NCBI GenBank assembly: GCA_041675905.1 | Contig: JBAYSX010000003.1 | Coordinates: 62,001-126,000 of the forward strand | Origin: Sandaracinobacteroides sp041675905 | Lineage (GTDB): Bacteria; Pseudomonadota; Alphaproteobacteria; Sphingomonadales; Sphingomonadaceae | Direction of reading: 5' to 3' | DNA length: 64,000 nt | Shown here: positions 51,773 through 59,490 of the stretch, one piece after another | Layout: every line of letters starts with the position of its first letter | How positions within the stretch are numbered: position 1 is the first letter of the stretch | Notes under the pieces: model-generated | The model's database searches: none | Seen by the model: only the letters and a program-made list of their open reading frames with translations | What the model was told of the DNA's origin: nothing | Position numbers and translations under genes: made by a program

Positions 51773-52879
51773 CTATTGTTCCTTCCGCAACAGTAACTCT
51801 ACGGCCTTCGGCGTGCCGCGACCATCGCAGATGTGGGCCGCAGAATCTGAGAGCGCCCGCAACCGGTCGGGTTGCAACGCGTGTAACAGAGGCGGTAAGG
51901 TTTGGGAAAGGTCTGACTGGACCGCAAGGCTTTCGGCCGCGCCCAGTGCCGAAAAGGCAACGGCGGCTTCGCGCTGATTATCTGCCAAAACGAGTTGAAT
52001 CGCCGGCAATCCCAGACAGCAACGCTCCCACGAGGTACCGCCGGCAGCGCCGATGGCGAGATCGCTGTTGGCCATCAGCCGCGCCATATCGCGCACGCCG
52101 GCCAGCACCTGCACGGGGCGGTTCATCCTTGCGGCCCGTTCTTTAACCTGCGCCAGCCAAGGGGCATGCTGGCCCATCACCACGGTGATCCGTAAATCCG
52201 GTGGCAGGGTGCATGAGTCGAGCGCGTCAAGGACTGCTCCGGTGGCGTTATCCTTGTCCACACCGCCCATGGTGATCAGCAGATGCTCCAGACGCGGCGA
52301 GGCGCGGCGAGCGAGGCTTTCGTCACGCAGCCGCGCAAACTCCGGGCGTAACAGCGCATATTGCGGGCCGAGGAGCAAGGTGGCCGTGGGCGGTGTCAGG
52401 TGGGCATAATCCGCCGGGGTGCGGCCAAGGCTCGGGTCCAGCAGCAGGTCACAATCATGTGAGCGGTCGGCCAGATCGTCCATCACCATCAGTTGGCGAC
52501 AGTGGGGGCGCAAAGCCTGCTCCCAGCGGTGATCGAGCGCATAATGATCGACCACCAGCCAATCCACGGTTGTTCCGTTCATCACCAGGAGCGTGTCGGC
52601 GCTATCCGTCGCCTGATCCGTGCCAAGCCAGTGTGCATGGGCAAAATCCGCCGGGTAGTCGGCAAGATTTTCCCGGGTGGGCAAGGCCATCACCTGATGT
52701 CCGCGTTCCGCGATGGTATCCAGCAAATGCCCCTGGTGCGGGCGCGAGATGAACAGGCACTCTGCCCCCCGGTCGCGCAAGGCGTCGGCCAACGTCAGGC
52801 AACGCATGACATGGCCGGTGCCAATCTGCACTGAAGCGTCGGTGCGGAATACAATGCGCTGTTGCAATGGAGTTACCAA
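51773..52879 (-). CDS. pseG: UDP-2,4-diacetamido-2,4,6-trideoxy-altrose hydrolase PseG
   Basis: Removes UDP from UDP-6-deoxy-AltdiNAc. The 368-residue GT-B-like protein has the family start FRTDASVQIGTGHVMRCLTLADALRDRGAECLFI, with the catalytic His in GTGHVMRC, and a second domain with LLITMGGVDKDNATGAVLDAL and AIGAAGGTSWERCCLGLPAIQLVLADNQ. No ATG exists before the conserved region, so a TTG start at 52879 with GGTGG 9 bases before it is used; it overlaps the SDR stop by seven bases. Confidence 0.92.
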   Translation of the reverse strand: MVTPLQQRIVFRTDASVQIGTGHVMRCLTLADALRDRGAECLFISRPHQGHLLDTIAERGHQVMALPTRENLADYPADFAHAHWLGTDQATDSADTLLVMNGTTVDWLVVDHYALDHRWEQALRPHCRQLMVMDDLADRSHDCDLLLDPSLGRTPADYAHLTPPTATLLLGPQYALLRPEFARLRDESLARRASPRLEHLLITMGGVDKDNATGAVLDALDSCTLPPDLRITVVMGQHAPWLAQVKERAARMNRPVQVLAGVRDMARLMANSDLAIGAAGGTSWERCCLGLPAIQLVLADNQREAAVAFSALGAAESLAVQSDLSQTLPPLLHALQPDRLRALSDSAAHICDGRGTPKAVELLLRKEQ

Positions 52880-53670
52880 CTTGTCCAGCCACCGTCTACC
52901 GGAATGTTTGCGCCGTTAATAAACGTGGAGGCTGGCGACGCCAGCATCAAAATGACACCCCCGATTTCATGCGATTGACCGATGCGGCCCATTGGAACTT
53001 TGGCGGCGAGCCGGTTCACAAATGCCGGAGAAGATTTTTGCACTGCGGTGGATGGGAAAGGGCCAGGAGAAACAGCATTTACCCTGATATTCTCCTTGCC
53101 GAATTCGCAGGCAGCGTAGCGGGTCCATTGCAGCAAAGCCGCCTTCGCAGCCCCGTAGAAGGGAGGGTTTGCTACCTCGGCGTGATCATAAGCTCCAAGA
53201 TCCGGGCTAACGGATGCGTACATCGATGATACATTAATTACCGAGGCATCGCCGGTATCCCGCACTGCCTTTCGTAAGGCTGGAAGCGCAAGACGAAAGA
53301 TATTGTGAGCTGCAACAACAGACATTTCATAGCTCTTCCGGTAATCATCACATCCGGATGTCTCGATTGTTCCTGCGCCGCCTGAATATGCATTATTGAT
53401 TACACAATGAATTGGCTTTTCGTTTCTGATCTTGAAAAATTTGGCAGTAGCAGAATGATCATTTAAGTCGAATGCGGCACTGTCTGCCAAATATCCGGCT
53501 TCAGTTAGTTCGGAAACCAGTTGCTGACAAGCCTCATGTGAGCGTGAATTTACAAGAATCCGCGCACCTGCTTCAGCCAACACCCGACTCATTGCTTTCC
53601 CCAGGTATCCGGTCGCTCCCGTAATAAGAATATCGCGGCCATGAAGGGAAAATGTGTCGATCAAACTCAT
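52873..53670 (-). CDS. Short-chain dehydrogenase/reductase in the pse cluster
   Basis: Classical SDR of 265 residues: NAD(P)-binding LITGATGYLGKA (16-27), NNAYSG, active-site Ser in VINVSSMY, and YxxxK in FYGAAKAALL. The C terminus (GGVILMLASPASTFINGANIPVDGGW) is typical of 3-oxoacyl-ACP-reductase-type SDRs. It is not one of the six standard Pse enzymes. Lying between pseG and the nucleotidyltransferase-AKR fusion, it may tailor the nonulosonic acid, much as PtmA-like SDRs accompany legionaminate genes. Overlaps the upstream gene by four bases. Confidence 0.82.
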   Translation of the reverse strand: MSLIDTFSLHGRDILITGATGYLGKAMSRVLAEAGARILVNSRSHEACQQLVSELTEAGYLADSAAFDLNDHSATAKFFKIRNEKPIHCVINNAYSGGAGTIETSGCDDYRKSYEMSVVAAHNIFRLALPALRKAVRDTGDASVINVSSMYASVSPDLGAYDHAEVANPPFYGAAKAALLQWTRYAACEFGKENIRVNAVSPGPFPSTAVQKSSPAFVNRLAAKVPMGRIGQSHEIGGVILMLASPASTFINGANIPVDGGWTSW

Positions 53671-55298
53671 CGGTCAGCTCGCTTCCAAAGCGCAGGATTG
53701 AGGGTGAGATTTTCAATCCACGGACGGGTATCACGAACTTCCTGAATTTGTGAATATGACAAGGGGTCGTTTTCCATAAGCGCCAGATTGGTCATTAACT
53801 GTCCCATTGTTTCGGTACCCACTACGATCCCGTCTATCCAAGGGAAACCTGCAACAAAGCCGATACACAGGTCCGCAAGGGATGTTCGCTCAAACCCCTC
53901 CCGCATTTCCTCCAGCCATTTCCAAATTAGCGTCGGATTCTCGACATGTGCACGATTCCAGCTTCTAATGTCATGGCTGCAAAGGAGCCCTTGCAATAAT
54001 ACACTGCGGACATGAATCGTGAGATCGCGGGTTGCTTTGACAAACTCGATATGTGAGGATAATTCATCCCAGCGGTGATCTATTATACTGAACGGCATCT
54101 GGATATGAGATACTCTTGACTCATCAAGGGCTATAAGTAACTCATGCGGACACTGCACAGAAATTCCAAGTTTATCTATTCTTCCTTCATCCGTGTGCTT
54201 GACCAGTCTGTTCCATACACTGCCGTTCCAGTCGCGTAAATGACTTGTTCGATGCAAAAGCAAAGTGTCAATTTTACGAGTCCCAAGATTCGTCAGGGAA
54301 TTGTAAAGACTGGAGTCAACGAAGGCATCTACAACTGATGGAGGTGCATCATCTGGACAATCCGTAAGCGTCGACATCTTGGTGACTATTTGTACGCGCC
54401 CTTGCCAGCCATTACTCAGAGATCGCCCTATGATCTCTTCACTGCTACCATACGCCCTCGCCGTATCGAGCCACCGAACCCCGTTGACGATTGCTGTCCG
54501 GATTAATTGTTTGCCGGTTTCCGCACCTGGCTGGCCGCTGGTATTGGAAATTCCATAGTGCATCCCTAACTGAGCGGCCCCCAGTACAAGTTTACAGGCA
54601 GGTTTACTGACTAACGGCTGTAGGTCAGATCCCTTCATCTGATCAATTAGATCAAGCGCATGTATATCTACGGGATTATTAATTTCTCGGAATAATTTTT
54701 CAATGTATAGATAATCATCTAAACAATCAATAGTGCATCTGTAATGCCCCATTCCTTTGTAAAAGTATTTCTGAAAATATGTTTTGCCAAATTTCCTGAT
54801 AATATAGGGGGTTACATGTTCTAAATCTGATAAAACACTGCTATCTCGGTGCGCTAATCTTAAAAGACGCAAGCGCATAACTTCGGCACTCATGCCGTAA
54901 GGCAAGCCAGAATTCATTCCATTACAGGCAAGATACTCCAAGCCTCTGCTGTAGAAATCATCCTCAATTTCATCAAGCAGATGTCCATCGGGGAGAACAT
55001 TGTCCGCTGTCAGCCGAAAAACCAAAGTTTCGTCATCGAAATCCTTCAGCGCCTCAACGAAGCGGGATAAAGTATCTTCCAGGCTTCCCCGGTAATAGCG
55101 AATGCCATAGCCCCGTAGCACCTCGACAAGTCCGTCGTCGCTCTTCTCCGTCGACGTGGCGACTATGGCGTTCCGTCCGGTATTTGCAGCCCGTTGGGCG
55201 GCGAGCACCACAACCGGCCTGCCTCCGACGGGCAAAAGCACTTTACCGGGTAGTCTGGTGGAATTTGTTCGGGCCTGAATGACAGCAACGCTGGTCAT
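53667..55298 (-). CDS. SpsF-like cytidylyltransferase fused to aldo-keto reductase
   Basis: A 543-residue fusion. Residues 1 to about 230 form an SpsF/CTP_transf_3-type nucleotidyltransferase with the motif IQARTNSTRLPGKVL, the best candidate for CMP-activation of the nonulosonic acid (PseF role), as no separate pseF is seen. Residues about 236-543 form an aldo-keto reductase (begins KLVLGAAQLGMHYGISN) with an intact tetrad Asp278, Tyr283, Lys307, His349. The start at 55298 overlaps the pseC stop (ATGA). The AKR half is less GC-rich than neighbours. Roles are inferred from the context. Confidence 0.82.
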   Translation of the reverse strand: MTSVAVIQARTNSTRLPGKVLLPVGGRPVVVLAAQRAANTGRNAIVATSTEKSDDGLVEVLRGYGIRYYRGSLEDTLSRFVEALKDFDDETLVFRLTADNVLPDGHLLDEIEDDFYSRGLEYLACNGMNSGLPYGMSAEVMRLRLLRLAHRDSSVLSDLEHVTPYIIRKFGKTYFQKYFYKGMGHYRCTIDCLDDYLYIEKLFREINNPVDIHALDLIDQMKGSDLQPLVSKPACKLVLGAAQLGMHYGISNTSGQPGAETGKQLIRTAIVNGVRWLDTARAYGSSEEIIGRSLSNGWQGRVQIVTKMSTLTDCPDDAPPSVVDAFVDSSLYNSLTNLGTRKIDTLLLHRTSHLRDWNGSVWNRLVKHTDEGRIDKLGISVQCPHELLIALDESRVSHIQMPFSIIDHRWDELSSHIEFVKATRDLTIHVRSVLLQGLLCSHDIRSWNRAHVENPTLIWKWLEEMREGFERTSLADLCIGFVAGFPWIDGIVVGTETMGQLMTNLALMENDPLSYSQIQEVRDTRPWIENLTLNPALWKRADR

Positions 55299-56452
55299 CC
55301 TATTACCTCGCGCAACGCCTCCACCACGCAATCCTGCTCAGAGTCGGTTAGCGTCGGGTGCATCGGAATGCTGATCGCTTCGCGATAATATTGCTCGGCT
55401 TCCGGATAATTGCCGGAACGGAAACCCATTTTTTGATAATAGGGCTGAGTATGCACCGGAATATAGTGCAGATTCACCATAATGTTTTTTGTGCGCAGAT
55501 ACTCGAAGACGTGCCGATGTGTCACCGCTATTTTATCCAGTTGCAGGCGGATGACATAAAGATGCCAGGCGGAATAGCTATCCGGATGCTGCCAGGGTAA
55601 GGTCAACGGCATATCGGCGAGCAGGCGGTTGTACCTGTCCGCGAGTTCGTGTCGTCGGGCGACATATTGATCCAGCCGGTTGATCTGGCTGACGCCCAAA
55701 GCGGCCTGGATATCCGTCATGCGGTAATTATAGCCGAGCGCTACCTGCTGGTAATACCACGGGCCGTCCATTTCCTGCGTCATCAGCGCGGGGTCGCGAG
55801 TGATCCCATGGCTCCGCAACAGCCCCAGACGGGTGGCCAGCGCGGCGTCATTCGTCAGCGCCATTCCGCCTTCGGCAGTGGTGATGATCTTGACCGGATG
55901 AAAGCTGAAAACGGTAATGTCGCTATAGCGGCCATTGCCAATGGGTTCCCCCTTGTATCGTCCGCCTATGGCGTGTGCCGCATCCTCGATGATGCGGAAA
56001 CCATATTTCTGGCCGAGCGCGTGAATGGCCGCCATATCGCATGGCTGGCCGGAAAAATGCACGGGAACGACGATCCTGGGCAGGCGGCCGGCTTTTTCCG
56101 CCACAATCAGTTTTTCTTCCAGCGCCTTCGGGCATAGATTGTATGTAAGCGGGTCGATATCCACGAAATCTACCTGCGCGCCGCAATATAGCGCGCAATT
56201 AGCCGAGGCCACAAAAGTATTGGGTGAAGTCCACAGCCAGTCTCCGGGGCCAAGATCGAGCGCAAGGCAGGCGATATGCAGGGCCGAGGTGGCGCTGTTT
56301 ACCGCCACTGCATGCCGCGCACCGGTATGCGCCATGACAGCCTCTTCAAACTGCGGGATATTCGGCCCCTGGGTCAGGTTGACCGATGTCAGTACCTTGA
56401 TGACCGCGTCAATGTCTGCTTGCGTGATATCCTGTTGCCCGTAGCGGATCAT
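55295..56452 (-). CDS. pseC: UDP-4-amino-4,6-dideoxy-AltNAc transaminase PseC
   Basis: PLP-dependent aminotransferase of the DegT/DnrJ/EryC1 family. It aminates C-4 of UDP-2-acetamido-2,6-dideoxy-beta-L-arabino-4-hexulose. The 385-residue product has VNSATSALHIACLALDLGPGD, the PLP region IIEDAAHAIGG and the Schiff-base Lys188 in FSFHPVKIITTAEGG; IRYGQQDITQADIDAV at the start and IPVHTQPYYQKMGF near the end fit PseC well. Its substrate is the immediate product of PseB-type, and also of FnlA-type, dehydratases. Confidence 0.92.
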   Translation of the reverse strand: MIRYGQQDITQADIDAVIKVLTSVNLTQGPNIPQFEEAVMAHTGARHAVAVNSATSALHIACLALDLGPGDWLWTSPNTFVASANCALYCGAQVDFVDIDPLTYNLCPKALEEKLIVAEKAGRLPRIVVPVHFSGQPCDMAAIHALGQKYGFRIIEDAAHAIGGRYKGEPIGNGRYSDITVFSFHPVKIITTAEGGMALTNDAALATRLGLLRSHGITRDPALMTQEMDGPWYYQQVALGYNYRMTDIQAALGVSQINRLDQYVARRHELADRYNRLLADMPLTLPWQHPDSYSAWHLYVIRLQLDKIAVTHRHVFEYLRTKNIMVNLHYIPVHTQPYYQKMGFRSGNYPEAEQYYREAISIPMHPTLTDSEQDCVVEALREVIG

Positions 56453-56571
56453 GAATCTGTTCCATGGCTTGTGTTATGCAGATTGAATGCCCGCCAGTTC
56501 TTCTGTCGGTCAGGCGGTGAGTCGGGCCGTCATAGGACGTGTCACATCAAACTGCCAGCGTTGAAGTGCAC

Positions 56572-57810
56572 TCAGACATAGCTTCGGCTGATCCTCCGCC
56601 ATGCCAGCGTCTTCCATGTCAGAATCATCAGAAACGCGATAACGATGCCCGCCGGAACGGCCAGTATGGGCGCCGATTTGCTGATGATCCAGGTGGAGAG
56701 CGCGAAGACCGGCAGGGCGGCGATGTGGCTGTAGATGACGGGTTTATCCTGCCCATGGGAATAGAGCGCGTAATGCGGCACCATGCCAAGGGCATTGATG
56801 AGCATGGCCGCCATCACCCACGGATAAAGATGGATGGCTTCCATATAGACGGGGTTTCCGACCCAATCCAGCAGCCATGGCAACAGTAACCAACTGACAA
56901 CAGCGAAACCCAGTGAACAGACGAGCGTCTGGACAAGCATTTGCCGGAGGCGGGTACGCGCCAGATCATATTCACGATTATGACTGTGGCGGATGAGGGC
57001 CGGGTAAGAGAAGGAGAAGACACCCGCATCAAGAAACACCATCAGCGCGCTCGCGACACCCAGAAACAGCACATATGCGCCCACCATCTCGATGCCGCCC
57101 AGTGCTTCCAGCCAGTATCGGTCGATTGTCTGGAATCCCCGAAGCGCGAGTGTGGCGATCAGGAAAGCAGCGCTGACGGTGATTCCTTTTCTGATCCAGT
57201 TCCAGTCGATCGGGTGGCGCCAGCCACCCATCCGCAGGCGCTGCACCTTCCAGATTCCCGATGCCGCCGCGGCCACGCCCGCACATGTCCATAGCGCCAT
57301 CACCGCGTCCAGATGGCGACTGTCAGGGTCGTGCATCATCAGGGCGACGATGGCGATAGCCCAACTGCCCTGGCGCACAAACAGGATGACACTGGCAGAG
57401 ATCTGTTCGGAAAGTGCAACAAGCAGGCGCGATATTTCCTGATTGAAATGCTCCAGAATCAGAATCGGGAAGAACCACCAGACCAGATTTCCAGGCCAAT
57501 CCATATGAGCCAACAGCATAACAGCTGCGGGCGACAGGAGCAGATAGAGCAGACCGGACAAGGCAGCCTGGCCTTTCAGCATACGGCCGCGCTGGTCTTC
57601 GGGAACGCGCAGTATTTCGCGCGTCACAAACACATAATAATCCAGCCCGACAAAATACAGGCAATATCCGACAGTTGCGGTGAAAAGCCCGTAATAGCCA
57701 ACCGAGGTTGCATCGAGATATCTGGCGAGAAAGAATATAAAGAGAAAGCGAACGCCCAGCGTACCAAAGCGCAAGCCGATATTCAGCGCGCGTTGTACAT
57801 GGGAAGTCAT
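56572..57810 (-). CDS. wzx: Polysaccharide repeat-unit flippase, Wzx-like
   Basis: Inner-membrane MOP/MATE-fold protein of 412 residues with about twelve predicted membrane segments and an early FLFIFFLARYLDATSVGYYGLFTATVGY, the usual start of Wzx/PST flippases. It moves lipid-linked repeat units to the periplasmic side. It lies in the operon between wzz and pseC, with 119 bases before pseC that hold no gene. Confidence 0.85.
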   Translation of the reverse strand: MTSHVQRALNIGLRFGTLGVRFLFIFFLARYLDATSVGYYGLFTATVGYCLYFVGLDYYVFVTREILRVPEDQRGRMLKGQAALSGLLYLLLSPAAVMLLAHMDWPGNLVWWFFPILILEHFNQEISRLLVALSEQISASVILFVRQGSWAIAIVALMMHDPDSRHLDAVMALWTCAGVAAAASGIWKVQRLRMGGWRHPIDWNWIRKGITVSAAFLIATLALRGFQTIDRYWLEALGGIEMVGAYVLFLGVASALMVFLDAGVFSFSYPALIRHSHNREYDLARTRLRQMLVQTLVCSLGFAVVSWLLLPWLLDWVGNPVYMEAIHLYPWVMAAMLINALGMVPHYALYSHGQDKPVIYSHIAALPVFALSTWIISKSAPILAVPAGIVIAFLMILTWKTLAWRRISRSYV

Positions 57811-57833
57811 CCGGTTTTCGCCTTTGCCGGTGG

Positions 57834-58805
57834 CTATGCGGAAGCCTCTTCACGCTCTGGCATATGTTTAAACGCCGCGTAGCTCGATCGCACCAGCACG
57901 AGCAAGCTTCCGAATATGATCCCGCCCAACACGCTGGCGACGAGAACCAGCGATGGCCGGGGCGATGTGGGTCGCAGGGACGCATTGGCGCTGCCGAACG
58001 GGTCCGCAGCATAGGGTGCCGACGAACTGGCCGCCATCCGCTGTTTTTCCTGTTCGCTGAGCGACTCCGCAATTGCCGCCCGATGTTCGGCAAGTGTCAC
58101 CCGCTCCAGTTGCGATGACAGATAGGCGATGTTGCCGGTCGATCGCTCCAGGGCCTTTCGACGTAAAATATTATCCAGTTCGTTGTTCAGCGTGTTCAGA
58201 AACCGAACGGCAAACGCCGGATCCTTGTGATTGAATCGGAGAGTCAGGAACGGATTCTTTGGGTCCTGCGCTACCTCGACTTCCCGCTGCAAAAACTCCT
58301 GTAAACGCGCACCATCGGGCGGACTCCACGCAAAGGTCGGCGCGCCGAGAAGGTTTTTGATCACCGCAATGGTGGATGATACGAACCCGCGCGGCTGCTG
58401 CCACTGCCCTGTTTCTTCATTCCATTCATTGCTGAATATCACGCGCATCAGATCCGGATGCGCGGCGAGTGCTTCGGCGAGGCCACGGGAATGGACCCCT
58501 TCCGCATAAAGGGAAAAGCTCAGTTCCTCCTGGCCCTGTGGAATATTAATCCCGGCCAGCGATGCAAGCCCGCCAAGGCCGGCCAGTTTTGCACCACCCC
58601 CCGATTGTGCCGGGGTGAGAGTCAATTCCGCCGTGTAGCGATAGGTGGCGTTATGAAGATAGAGAGAGGCAAGCCCCAGAAAAGCAGCCGTGACTACCAT
58701 GATAATCCAGCGCCCGGCCCAGATCGTCCGGAACAGCTCCCTGAGGTCGATCTCATCGCTGGCGATTTGCGTGTCCGGACTATTTGCCGGTTGCGTACTG
58801 ACCAT
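57834..58805 (-). CDS. wzz: Wzz-type chain-length determinant / polysaccharide co-polymerase
   Basis: Inner-membrane PCP protein that sets polymer length for Wzy. The 323-residue product has a membrane segment near 34-52 (IIMVVTAAFLGLASLYL), a Wzz/GNVR periplasmic domain with PAQSGGGAKLAGLGGLASLAGI and a long helical part (about 195-255), and a second segment near 287-308 (LVLVASVLGGIIFGSLLVLV). No tyrosine kinase domain. ATG 58805 with GGAGCAGG upstream is preferred over TTG 58820. First gene of the polysaccharide operon; an inverted repeat (GGTTGC-N6-GCAACC) lies at 58852-58869 just before it. Confidence 0.88.
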   Translation of the reverse strand: MVSTQPANSPDTQIASDEIDLRELFRTIWAGRWIIMVVTAAFLGLASLYLHNATYRYTAELTLTPAQSGGGAKLAGLGGLASLAGINIPQGQEELSFSLYAEGVHSRGLAEALAAHPDLMRVIFSNEWNEETGQWQQPRGFVSSTIAVIKNLLGAPTFAWSPPDGARLQEFLQREVEVAQDPKNPFLTLRFNHKDPAFAVRFLNTLNNELDNILRRKALERSTGNIAYLSSQLERVTLAEHRAAIAESLSEQEKQRMAASSSAPYAADPFGSANASLRPTSPRPSLVLVASVLGGIIFGSLLVLVRSSYAAFKHMPEREEASA

Positions 58806-58890
58806 CCTGCTCCGTCTCAACCCTGGGTGTTCGCGCCCGCCTGTAGCACGCGGTTGCCTGCATGCAACCTGGCGATGAAAGGGGCGGGTG

Positions 58891-59412
58891 CTATTCCGCT
58901 ACGGACACATGGTGGCTGCTCCGTCTGCAGGCACCGTTTTCCACAAGATTCTCCGCCAGTTGCCGCTTCAAAACGGACACAGGCGGCGCATAAATGAACC
59001 CGAAACTGACAGCGCCCTGTCTAGATTCCACCACATGGTGCAGTCGATGTGCCTGGACGATGCGTTTCATATAGGCGGAACGCGGGACATAGCCGGTGTT
59101 TACCCGCCGGTGGACGATAATATCGTGGAATCCGAAATAGATCGCACCATAAATGGTGACGCCGATGGCAACCCAGGTGAAACTGTCGCCTTTGCCCAGT
59201 GTTACGCCGACATAAAAAAGCGCGATGGCTGCTGCCGCCCCCATCACACCGAACCAGTCGTTTTTCTCGAAACGGCCGGTGCGCGGTTCGTGATGGGATT
59301 TGTGGAGGCACCACAGCGGGCCGTGCATCAGCCAGCGATGCCCGGACCAGGCGATCCCTTCCATGACGATTATCGTGGCCAGCGCCAGCAGGATTCCGGT
59401 CCAGATGCTCAT
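58891..59412 (-). CDS. crtZ: Beta-carotene hydroxylase CrtZ
   Basis: Membrane di-iron enzyme that adds 3-hydroxyl groups to beta-carotene, giving zeaxanthin. The 173-residue product has about four membrane segments and the full histidine set: H25-x4-H30, H37-x2-H40-H41, H96-x4-H101 and H122-x2-H125-H126. The ATG at 59412 has AAGGA upstream. It stands alone; the other crt genes are not in this window. It is divergent from uvrB, and the LexA box lies about 48 bases upstream of it. Confidence 0.95.
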   Translation of the reverse strand: MSIWTGILLALATIIVMEGIAWSGHRWLMHGPLWCLHKSHHEPRTGRFEKNDWFGVMGAAAAIALFYVGVTLGKGDSFTWVAIGVTIYGAIYFGFHDIIVHRRVNTGYVPRSAYMKRIVQAHRLHHVVESRQGAVSFGFIYAPPVSVLKRQLAENLVENGACRRSSHHVSVAE

Positions 59413-59459
59413 CCAGTTCCTTTATGCGCTATTGCGGCCAGGGGAAACAGGGTCTTTAA

Positions 59460-59474
59460 GAACGAAGGGCGAAC
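59460..59474. promoter_or_regulatory. LexA (SOS) box upstream of uvrB
   Basis: GAAC-GAAGGGC-GAAC, i.e. the exact complement of the alphaproteobacterial LexA consensus GTTC-N7-GTTC. It ends 16 bases before the uvrB start at 59491, a position where bound LexA would block transcription or initiation. Confidence 0.8.
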
Positions 59475-59490
59475 GCCTAGTTTGGCTGGC

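Noticed and set aside
53667..55331. Longer start for the SpsF-AKR fusion
   Set aside because: The extra 11 residues overlap pseC; the ATG at 55298 overlaps the pseC stop as ATGA and begins right at the first beta strand.
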